This document shows, piece after piece, positions 1 to 7,800 of a DNA stretch of 57,364 nucleotides. The DNA is from Virgisporangium ochraceum. GTDB taxonomy: Bacteria > Actinomycetota > Actinomycetes > Mycobacteriales > Micromonosporaceae. The stretch's first letter is position 1. Each line of letters begins with the position of its first letter. Below the pieces are notes generated by a model. It ran no database searches. It was not told where the DNA came from and saw nothing but the letters and a program-made list of their open reading frames with translations. Made by a program: the position numbers and the translations under genes. The stretch is taken from NCBI RefSeq assembly GCF_016863655.1, contig NZ_BOPH01000049.1, forward strand, positions 1-57,364, in the 5' to 3' direction.

Positions 1-333
1 GGCGGAGAGGGGGTGTCGTGGGCGGCGATGTGTCGCTGAATGCGTTGCGCCACACGGCATCCCGGGAACCCGACAGAGCACCGTCGGGCCTTGTCCTGCC
101 CGGCCCGCGCGGCTTCGCCCCTGCGCCCGCACAAGCCGCCGGCCGGGCGCGGCTCTGTCCCGCTACCGGTGTTGTACCGCAGGCGTTGCCGCGACGCCGG
201 TCGTCGTCTACGAGGCCTAAACCTGCTGTGAAATATTGCATTGAGGTTTCGGGCTGACGACCTTTCGGTGCGACCATCGACCCCTGAGACCCGGGGACCG
301 CGAGCGCGGCCTCGAGGTGAAGGGAGAGGTCCA
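1..333. other. Non-coding region upstream of panB
   Basis: No convincing gene is visible. The open frames here are short and Arg/Pro/Ala-rich, typical of chance frames in GC-rich DNA. An AT-richer island at about 228-245 stands out from its GC-rich surroundings and is the likeliest place for the panB promoter, but I could not match clear -35 and -10 boxes. The left part may hold the 3' flank of a gene outside the window. Confidence 0.4.
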
Positions 334-1164
334 ATGTCGGAAATCCCATCCCTGTACGGCGGTCCGGCGACCCGCCGGGTCCGTGCCCGCGAGCTGACCC
401 TGGCCAAGGAGCGCGGCGAGAAGTGGCCGATGCTCACCAGCTACGACCAGTACACCGCCGCCCTGTTCGATCAGGCCGGCATCCCCGTGCTGCTGGTCGG
501 CGACTCGGCCGCGAACAACGTCTACGGTCACGAGACGACGCTGCCGGTCACCGTCGACGAGTTGATGCCTCTGGTACGCGCGGTGGTACGCGCGACGAAG
601 CGTGCCCTCGTGGTGGCCGACATGCCGTTCGGCTCGTATGAGGAGGGCCCGACCCAGGCTCTGCGTACCGCGGTGCGGTTCATGAAGGAGGGCGGCGCCC
701 ACGCCGTCAAGTTGGAGGGTGGACGCACTGTCGCCCCGCAGATCGAGGCGCTGACGAACGCCGGTATCCCGGTGATGGCCCACGTGGGCTTCACCCCCCA
801 GCGTGAGCACACCCTGGGCGGTTACCGGGTGCAGGGCCGCGGCGACCAGGGCGACGAGGTCCTGGCCGACGCCGTGGCGGTGGCGGAGGCCGGTGCGATC
901 GCGGTCGTCCTGGAGATGGTGCCGAGCGACGTCGCCAAGAAGGTCACCACCGAGATCGCCGTGCCGACGATCGGCATCGGGGCCGGCCCCGACACGGATG
1001 CCCAGGTGCTCGTGTGGCAGGACATGGCCGGCCTGCGTACCGGTCACATGCCGCGGTTCGTCAAGCGCTACGCCGACCTCGCCGGCGCCCTGACCGACGC
1101 GACGAAGGCCTTCGCCGAGGAGGTCCGCTCCGGCGCCTTCCCGACCGGCGACCACTCGTTCTGA
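334..1164 (+). CDS. panB: 3-methyl-2-oxobutanoate hydroxymethyltransferase (PanB)
   Basis: Cytoplasmic first committed enzyme of pantothenate (vitamin B5/CoA) synthesis; it transfers a hydroxymethyl group from methylene-tetrahydrofolate to 2-oxoisovalerate to give ketopantoate. The 276-residue length is typical of the family. The family fingerprints are readable: VGDSAANNVYGHETT with metal ligand D57, ADMPFGSY with D96, KLEGG with K126 and E128, and VVLEMVP with catalytic E194. The ATG at 334 follows the purine-rich GGGAGAGG at 322-329 and matches the family N-terminus; the in-frame start 31 codons upstream adds an unlikely Arg/Pro-rich leader. The gene appears monocistronic, ending just before a strong hairpin. 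Its panC/panD partners are not in the window. Confidence 0.96.
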   Translation: MSEIPSLYGGPATRRVRARELTLAKERGEKWPMLTSYDQYTAALFDQAGIPVLLVGDSAANNVYGHETTLPVTVDELMPLVRAVVRATKRALVVADMPFGSYEEGPTQALRTAVRFMKEGGAHAVKLEGGRTVAPQIEALTNAGIPVMAHVGFTPQREHTLGGYRVQGRGDQGDEVLADAVAVAEAGAIAVVLEMVPSDVAKKVTTEIAVPTIGIGAGPDTDAQVLVWQDMAGLRTGHMPRFVKRYADLAGALTDATKAFAEEVRSGAFPTGDHSF

Positions 1165-1177
1165 GGCTGACATGATT

Positions 1178-1200
1178 GTGGACCCCGCTTCGGGGTCCAC
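1178..1200. terminator. Bidirectional terminator-like hairpin
   Basis: A perfect 10-bp stem (GTGGACCCCG paired with CGGGGTCCAC) closes a CTT loop, 14 nt after the panB stop and just beyond the stop of the leftward remnant. There is no U-tract, as is common in high-GC actinobacteria. Its place between convergent frames suits termination in both directions. Confidence 0.75.
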
Positions 1201-1209
1201 GATCGCCGA

Positions 1210-1497
1210 TCAGTCGAAGAGCTCGTCGACCTTGTCGATGGTGAGCGCGCGGCGGATCCAGGCGCTGAGCCGCTCGGAGTCGCCGCACCCGGTGATCCGT
1301 GCCCGTACGCCGTCCGACACGTCGATGTTCCGCGCGCTGAGGATGGTCAGCAGGGCCTCTGCCTCGCCCCGTGCCAGCCCTTTCTCCAGGCCCTGTTCGA
1401 GACCCTCGTTGAAGTAGCCGCGCGCGAAGTCGCTCTGGTACTCGTAGTTGGCGATGGCCATGAGCTCACCCGCGGGCTTCGGTAGGCATGGAACCAT
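1210..1497 (-). pseudogene. C-terminal remnant of a PD-(D/E)XK/Rpn-like nuclease-family protein
   Basis: The 95-codon frame carries the charged helical tail seen in actinobacterial proteins of the Rpn/PD-(D/E)XK 'putative transposase' type: YEYQSDFARGYFNEG, then EQGLEKGLARGEAEALL, then a DVSDGVRARI...WIRRALTID end. The N-terminal nuclease domain that normally precedes this tail is missing: only 39 bp separate the open frame from the P450 stop codon. The first dozen residues do not look like the family. I read it as a truncated relic; a small stand-alone protein is possible but less likely. The family assignment rests on recognition of the tail pattern only. Confidence 0.55.
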
Positions 1498-1536
1498 GCC
1501 AGACGTCCATGGACGAGTCAGGTTGTCCTGGAATTG

Positions 1537-2733
1537 TCAGGCTTCGACGGTCAGGTCCCGGAGGCCGCGGATGATGTAGCCGGGCTTCCACTCCGGTTCG
1601 CGGACGGGGCGCAGGTTCGGGGCGGCCGTCAGGAGCGCGCCGAACGACGCCACCAGCTCGATGCGCGCCAGCGGCGCCCCCAGGCAGTAGTGGATCCCCG
1701 CACCGAACGAGATGTGCGGGTTGTCGCGGCGGGCCAGGTCGAGGCGTCCGGGGTCGGTGAACACCGACGGGTCGTGGTTGGCCGAGCCGAACAGCAGCGC
1801 GACCTCGGAGCCCCGGGGGATGTCGACGCCGTGCACCGTGATGTCCTCCAGCACCCAGCGCTCGAACATCTGCAGCGGGGTGTCGTAGCGCATCAGCTCC
1901 TCGACCGCCGTGTCAAGGAGCGTCGGATCCGCACGCAGGAGAGCCAGCTGGTCGGGGTTGCGGAACAGCGACCACCAGCCGTTGCCGGTCACGTTGACGG
2001 TGGCCTCGTGGCCGGCGTTGAGCAGCAGTACACACGTGCCGATCAGCTCGTCCTCGGTGAGGCCCTCCACCTGCCCGAGCGCGGTGATGAGGTCGTCGCG
2101 GGGCTGGGCCTTCCGCGTCCGCGCCAGGCCGCGCAGGTAGTCGCTGAACTCGACGCACGCGCGCACGGCCGCGTCGGCGGCTTCACGGGACGGGTTGAGC
2201 TCGTACATCCCGCAGATGTCGGCCGACCAGGGCCGCAGCAACGGCCGGTCCTCGACCGGGACGCCCAGCAGCTCCGCGATCACCGTGACCGGCAGCGGCT
2301 CGGCCACCTCGGCGATCAGGTCTCCCCCGCCCTTCGCCACGAACGCCTCGGCCAGGTCGGTGGCCAGGCGCTCCACGGTGGGCTTCAGGGCGAGAACACG
2401 ACGCGGGGTGAACGCCGAGGACACGAGGCGCCGCAGCCTCGTGTGGTCGGGCGGCTCGAGGTCGAGCATGCCGTTGCGGACCACGTGCCAGAACGGCGCG
2501 AGGTGGTCCGGGTCCGGTGGGCGTCCCATCTCCTCGTGCGACGCGACATGGAGGTACGTGCGGCCGAGACGCCGGTCACGCAGCAGCGCGTTCACGTCGG
2601 CGTGACGCGGGATCAGCCACTGCCGGGTCGGCTCGAACCAGACCACCGGCTCGTCGCGGAGCGCGGCGTAGGCGTCGTACGGGTACGCGACGAACGCCGG
2701 GTTCCACGGATCAAACGTCGGTGACGCGGACAC
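1537..2733 (-). CDS. Cytochrome P450
   Basis: Soluble bacterial P450 monooxygenase of 398 residues, substrate unknown. Landmarks in order: the helix-C region LEPPDHTRLRRLVSSAFTPR (about 92-111), the I-helix AGHEAT at 240-245, the K-helix ExxR (E279 to R282), and the heme loop FGAGIHYCLG with thiolate ligand C350. The position usually held by the oxygen-activating Thr is Ala (AGHEA-T), a variant known in several actinobacterial P450 groups. The GTG start lies inside the end of the preceding NADPH-F420 reductase gene (23-nt overlap), so the two are probably translationally coupled. No ferredoxin or ferredoxin reductase gene is adjacent, so the electron donor is unclear. Confidence 0.93.
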   Translation of the reverse strand: MSASPTFDPWNPAFVAYPYDAYAALRDEPVVWFEPTRQWLIPRHADVNALLRDRRLGRTYLHVASHEEMGRPPDPDHLAPFWHVVRNGMLDLEPPDHTRLRRLVSSAFTPRRVLALKPTVERLATDLAEAFVAKGGGDLIAEVAEPLPVTVIAELLGVPVEDRPLLRPWSADICGMYELNPSREAADAAVRACVEFSDYLRGLARTRKAQPRDDLITALGQVEGLTEDELIGTCVLLLNAGHEATVNVTGNGWWSLFRNPDQLALLRADPTLLDTAVEELMRYDTPLQMFERWVLEDITVHGVDIPRGSEVALLFGSANHDPSVFTDPGRLDLARRDNPHISFGAGIHYCLGAPLARIELVASFGALLTAAPNLRPVREPEWKPGYIIRGLRDLTVEA

Positions 2734-3388
2734 CGGCGTGCACCTTGTAGCGCTTGTTGATCGCGATCAGGTTGGCGGTGAGCGCCTCCACCTGGGCGGC
2801 GTTGCGAAGCCTTCCGGCCCAGATGCCGCGCATGCCGTCCACGCGTCCCGCGATCGCCTGGACCACGGCGGCGGCCTCGCGGTCGTCACCCAGAACGAGC
2901 ACGTCGAGGTCGATGCGCGCGACCTCCGGATCGACCAGGAGCACGGCGGACACGTGGTGGAACGCGGCGCACACGCGCGACTCCGGCAGCAGCGCCTCCG
3001 CCTGCTGTGCGGCGCTGCCCTCCGCCACGGGAAGCGCGAACGGGCCACGGCCGTCGAACCCGAGCGGGTTCACGCAGTCCACGACGATCTTTCCCGCGAG
3101 GCGGTCCTTCAGCGACAGCAACGTGGGCTCGTGCGCCTCCCACGGAACGGCGACGACCACGACGTCGGCGTCGGCGGCGTACTCGTTGCCGCCGCCGGTG
3201 ACGTTGTCGACGCCCGGCAGTTCGGCCGCCGACTGCTCTCCCCGCGCGGCGTCGCGGGAACCGATGCGCACGGTCAGGCCGCCGCGGGCGAACCGGTACG
3301 CCAGGCCGCGTCCCTGCGGGCCGGTGCCGCCCAGGATGCCGATCGTCAGGTCGCTGACGTCGGGAAGGGCGCTTTCGTCGAAGGTCAT
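2711..3388 (-). CDS. npdG: NADPH-dependent F420 reductase (F420H2:NADP+ oxidoreductase family)
   Basis: Predicted cytoplasmic 225-residue enzyme that moves hydride between NADPH and the deazaflavin cofactor F420, supplying F420H2 to F420-dependent enzymes. It opens with the Rossmann signature GILGGTGPQGRGLAYRFA (about 17-34), followed by RIGSRD for NADP phosphate recognition, the VVVVAVPWEAHEPTL strand and the DCVNPL segment characteristic of NpdG/Fno proteins. It sits directly upstream of the P450 gene and overlaps it. A luciferase-like oxidoreductase at 45.9 kb is a possible F420H2 user elsewhere in the window. A related NAD(P)-binding reductase with different specificity cannot be excluded. 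Confidence 0.9.
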   Translation of the reverse strand: MTFDESALPDVSDLTIGILGGTGPQGRGLAYRFARGGLTVRIGSRDAARGEQSAAELPGVDNVTGGGNEYAADADVVVVAVPWEAHEPTLLSLKDRLAGKIVVDCVNPLGFDGRGPFALPVAEGSAAQQAEALLPESRVCAAFHHVSAVLLVDPEVARIDLDVLVLGDDREAAAVVQAIAGRVDGMRGIWAGRLRNAAQVEALTANLIAINKRYKVHAGVRVTDV

Positions 3389-3398
3389 AGCCGCAGTC

Positions 3399-4775
3399 TT
3401 ACACCAGGCCGGGTGCGAACCGTACGGTGCGCGTCGCTGGTGTGGCTTCGATCAATTGGACCCGCGTGCGCTCGCCCAGGGTGAGCTGGCCGTCGCAGCG
3501 TGCCCGGACGGGTGGCTCGTCGAGGGCGACAGTGGCCCGCTTGCCGTCGACGTCGAGCACCGCGGCGTCGAACGTCTCGCCGACCCGGTGCTCCAGGAGC
3601 ACGGCCTCGACGAGGTCGACCGCGGCCCGGTCGGCGGCGTTGGCGGTGCGGTCGGTGCGGGCCATGGTCTTCGGCAGCTCGTCCAGGTTCTCTGTCCGTG
3701 GCGTTTCTCCGTTGTACAGCGCCAGGCAGATCTCGGTGGCGTAGCGGTCGGCGAGCCTCCGCAGCGGCGCCGTGACGTGCGCGTACGGCGCGGCGACGCC
3801 GGCGTGGATCTTGTGCTCCGGCTCCGTTTGGTGGAACGCGGTGTAGGCGGCACCGCGGAGCAGGTCGGCGGCCTGCTGCACGAAGGCCGCGTCGCGGGGC
3901 TCAGCCGGCCGTAGCCGGGCCAGGAGGCGTCCGACGGACTCGTCACGGGGCCAGTCGATCCGAAGGGCTCTCGCAGCCTTTCGGAGGGTGTCGACGGCCT
4001 GCTTCGGCGCGGGCGGCATCGTACGCAGCAGCCCGGTTCCCTTGTCGAGCATGAGCCGGGCGGCGATCCGGCCGGTGAGCAGGGAGATCTGGGCGTTCCA
4101 CTCCTCCACGGGCAGCGGTGCCTGGAGGGTCAGCCGCCACGTGGTCCCATCGGGTTCGATCTCCTGGTCGGGGATGGGCAGGTCGATCGCGCCGCGTTCG
4201 AGGGCCTGCTCGATGAGCAGCTTTCCGATCTCGGGCAGTAGCGGGACGAGGTCCTGGTTCTGCTGGACCTGGGGGTAGCTGAGCTTGGCCCGGCTGCGTA
4301 CCAGGGCGCGTTCGAGGCTGTGGAGCCCGGCTTCGCCTGTGTTGGTGACGTCGATGGTCCAGACCACGGCGGGACGGGTCTGGTCGGGTAGCAGGCTGGC
4401 GGCGCCCTCGCTGAGCACGGGCGGGTGCAGGGGCACCTTGCCGTCGGGGAGGTAGATGGTCTGGCCGCGCCGGTTGGCCTCGACGTCGAGCGGGTCGCCC
4501 GGGGTGATGAACGCCCCGACGTCGGCGATCGCGTACCGGACGCGGTAGCCGTCGTCGGTCTTCTCGAGGTGCAGTGCCTGGTCGAGGTCGCGGGAGGTCG
4601 CCGGGTCGACGGTGACGAACGGGATGTCGGTGCGGTCGGGTCGGTCGTTCCACTCGCGCTGCGCCGCGGCCTCAGCAGCAGACTGCGCCGCGGCCGGGAA
4701 CTCCGTGGGGAGTTCCAGCTCGCGGCGCAGCGCGGTGAAATCGATCCGGGGAGCGTGCAGATGTCGGGTGGTCAC
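3399..4775 (-). CDS. RNB-domain ribonuclease (RNase II/R family)
   Basis: Predicted processive 3'-5' exoribonuclease of 458 residues. The catalytic RNB signature DPATSRDLDQA carries the metal-binding acidic residues (D57, D63, D65), followed by YRVRYAIADVGAFITPGDPLD and the YLPDGKVPLHPPVLSEGAASL substrate-channel segment (here split from longer family text). It lacks the two full N-terminal cold-shock domains of E. coli RNase II/R and is shorter than those enzymes (about 640-810 residues), as in many actinobacterial homologues. The GTG start at 4775 is six nt after a TAAGAC -10 box, which predicts a leaderless mRNA, and lies inside a perfect inverted repeat. It is separated by 10 nt from the downstream F420 reductase gene and may be cotranscribed with it. 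Confidence 0.92.
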   Translation of the reverse strand: MTTRHLHAPRIDFTALRRELELPTEFPAAAQSAAEAAAQREWNDRPDRTDIPFVTVDPATSRDLDQALHLEKTDDGYRVRYAIADVGAFITPGDPLDVEANRRGQTIYLPDGKVPLHPPVLSEGAASLLPDQTRPAVVWTIDVTNTGEAGLHSLERALVRSRAKLSYPQVQQNQDLVPLLPEIGKLLIEQALERGAIDLPIPDQEIEPDGTTWRLTLQAPLPVEEWNAQISLLTGRIAARLMLDKGTGLLRTMPPAPKQAVDTLRKAARALRIDWPRDESVGRLLARLRPAEPRDAAFVQQAADLLRGAAYTAFHQTEPEHKIHAGVAAPYAHVTAPLRRLADRYATEICLALYNGETPRTENLDELPKTMARTDRTANAADRAAVDLVEAVLLEHRVGETFDAAVLDVDGKRATVALDEPPVRARCDGQLTLGERTRVQLIEATPATRTVRFAPGLV

Positions 4776-4780
4776 CCGAC
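4763..4780. promoter_or_regulatory. Inverted repeat over the RNB start codon and predicted transcription start
   Basis: GTCGGGTG-GT-CACCCGAC is a perfect 8-2-8 inverted repeat. It contains the GTG start codon (4773-4775, read leftward) and lies right after the TAAGAC -10 candidate at 4782-4787. It could be an operator at the transcription start or an mRNA 5' hairpin. Confidence 0.5.
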
Positions 4781-4816
4781 AGTCTTATCAGTCCAGCTGG
4801 ACGGGGGGATGACTAC

Positions 4817-7800
4817 CTAGGGACGGGTCTCCTCGTCCGTGCTGCCGTTACCGTTGGTCGGACGGCTGGTGACCGCGTCGCCGGCAACGATCTCGCCGAC
4901 GAGCACCTCGCGCCCGGCACCGGTGTCGTTGCCGTTCGAGGAGCCGTTGCCCTCGGGCAGCGCCTCCCCCGACATCCCGGCCGACGGCACCGTGAGCGGG
5001 CTGCCAAAGCTGTCCACAGTGGACTTCTCGGTGGACTTCTCCGGTGCCTTTCCGGCCGTGGGCACGCCGACCGGCGGAACCGGGTCCCGGTCGGCATCTG
5101 CCGACGGCGCCGGCGCGACCCAGACCGGCTCGACCGGTGCGGTCGGCTTGCTGGACTCGAACTGCGCCGGTGGCGCTCCCGCCTTCGCCGGCTCCGACCC
5201 GCTCCGGGGCGCCTCCGGCTTGGCCGGTGCCTTGGCCTCTTCGACCTTGGCCTCCTCGAGCTTCGCCTGGGCCGCCTTGGCCGCGGCGGCCGTGTCGACC
5301 TCCGGACCATCGGACTTGGCCGGCGCGGCCTTGGCGGGCTCCGCCTTAGAGGGCTCGGCCTTGGCCGCCTTGGCGGGCTCTGCCTTGGAGGGCTCGGCCT
5401 TGGCCGCCTTGGCCGGTTCCGCCTTGGAGGGCTCGGCCTTGGCCGCCTTGGCCGGTTCCGCCTTGGTGGGCTCGGCCTTGGCTGGTGCTGTCCTGGCCGC
5501 GGTCTTGGCGGGAGCCTTCGCCGCGGTCTTGGCCGGAGCCTTGGCCGCGGCCTTGGCCGGAGCCTCCGACGCGGCCGGTGCGACCGCCGCCGGCGTGGTC
5601 TCGGCCGGTGCCGGGGTGGCCGCAGCCGACTTCGCCGGTGCCGCCTTCGACGGCGCGGTCTTCGACGCGGTGGCCTTCGACGGCGTGGCCTTGGCCGCCT
5701 CCGTCGCCTTGCTCGCGGTGGCACCCGCCGTCTTCGCGACCGGCGTAGCCGCCTTCACCGCCGACTTGGCCGCCGACCGGGTTCCGGTGGCGGCCTTGGA
5801 GGCGGTCTTGGTGGCTGTCTTCTTGGCTGGCGCCGTCGCTGCCGTACGTTTGGCCGCGCCACCCGTGGCCGACTTGGCCGGACCCCGGGCACCGCCCGCG
5901 GCTCTGGCGCCCGACGCCCGGGTTCCCCCCGTCGCCTTGGCGCCCGTCGCCTTCGAGCCGGTGGACTTCGTGCCGGCCGCCTTCCGCACGGTGGTCGACC
6001 GCGTGGTCGCCTTCGCCGGCGGCGCCGTCTTCGCCGTGGCACGCTTCGCGACCCGGGCCGTCGAGCCGGCCTTCGCCGGAGTGGCCTTGGCCGACTTGGC
6101 TGCCGTCGACTTTGCCGCCGTCGACTTGGCCGCCGTCGACTTGGCCGCCTTCGTCACCTTGGCGGCCGCCTTCGTGGCGGTGGCCTTGGTCGCTGCAGCC
6201 TTGGTCGCCTTCGCCGCCGACCGTCCGGCGGACTTCGCCGGTGCCGCCTTGACGCCCGCGGCCCGACTGGCGGTCGCCTTCGTGGTCGCCCGGGTCGCCT
6301 TGGTGCCGGTCGCCTTGGTGCCGGTCGCCTTGGCGCGGGTGGCCTTGGCCGCCGTCGCCGCGGACCTCGCCGTCGACTTCGTCGCCCTGGTGGCCGGCGC
6401 CTTGGTCGCCGTCGCCTTGGTGGCTGCCGCCCTGGAGGCAGTCGCCTTGGTGGCCCGGCCGGTGGTGGCCTTGGCGGCGGTCCTGGCCGGGGTGGCCTTG
6501 GCCCGCGTCGCCTTGGTGCCCGCGGCCTTCGCCCCGGTCGCCTTGACGCCGGTCGACCTCGCCGCCGTCGACTTCGCCGCCGTGGACTTCGCCGCCGTGG
6601 CGCGGACGCCGGTGGCCTTCGCCGTCGGCCTGGCCGTGGTCCGGCCGGTGGCCTTGGCCGCGGTCGACTTCGCCGTGGCCTTGGCCGCCGTGCGCGGTGC
6701 CGCCTTGGCCGCCGTCTTCGTCGCCGCCTTGGCCGCCGTCTTCGTCGCCGGACGGGCCGCCGACCTGGCCGCTGACCGGGCCGACGTCGCCTTGGCCGCC
6801 GACGCCTTCGTCGCCCTCGTGGTGGACGCCTTCGCCGGCGTGGCCTTGGCCGCGGCGCGGCCAGCCGACTTGGCGGCGGTGGCCTTCGTCGCGGTGGCCT
6901 TCGTGGTCGCCCTCGTGGTGGCCTTGGTCGCGGTGGCCCTGCTCGCGGTGGCCTTGCTCGCCGCCGCCTTCGTCGCCGCCTTTGTCGCCGCCTTCGTGGC
7001 TGCCTTGGCGGGCGCCTTGGTGGCCGTCGCCCGCTTGGACGGTGCCGCCTTGGCGGTGGTGGCCTTCGCGGTGGTGGCCTTCGCGGTGGTGGCCTTGCTG
7101 GTCGACCGGCCGGCGGCCTTCGAGACGGCCTTGGTCGCCGCCTTGGCGACCGACTTGGCCGCCGTCTTCGTTGCCTTCGCCGCCGTCTTGGTCGCCTTGG
7201 CCGCCGTCTTGGTCGCGCGTGCCGTGGTTGCCTTGGCGGTGGTCGACTTCGCCGCCGCCGCCGCCGCGGTGGTCTTGCGTGCCGGGACCGCCTTGGTGGT
7301 GGTCGCCTTGCCTGCGGCGCGGGCCGGAACCGCCGTCGCCGACTTGGCGGCGGCCGCGGGCTTGGCAGCGCCCGCCGGCTTCGCCCCGGCCGCCGACTTC
7401 GCCCCGGCCGCCGGCTTCGCCCCGGCCGCCGGCTTCGCCCCGGCCGCTGACTTCGCTCCGGCCGCCGGGCGGCTCACCGTCGCCCGGATGGTGGCGGCCT
7501 TGCCGGTGGACGGCTTGGCGGCCGCCACGGTGGGCTTGCGCGAGGAAGAGGTGCGGGGCGAGTCGACCGACATGGTGACGACGCGGCGGCTCACCGCCGA
7601 GGACACCGACTTGCGGCTCGACTTGCCGGCCGCCGACGAGGAGGCCTTCGAGGACGCAGACGTGCCCGGGGTGGCGGCGGACGGCGCCGACGTGCTCGCC
7701 GACACGCCCCGGCTGGCCGGAGACGCCGACGTGGCCGCACGGGCACGCGAGGATACCGGCTTCGCCGCCGACGACTTCGCCACCGCCGACGTCGACTTCG

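Noticed and set aside
5333..7468. CRISPR or phage-like repeats
   Set aside because: Units are in-frame coding repeats without unique spacers.
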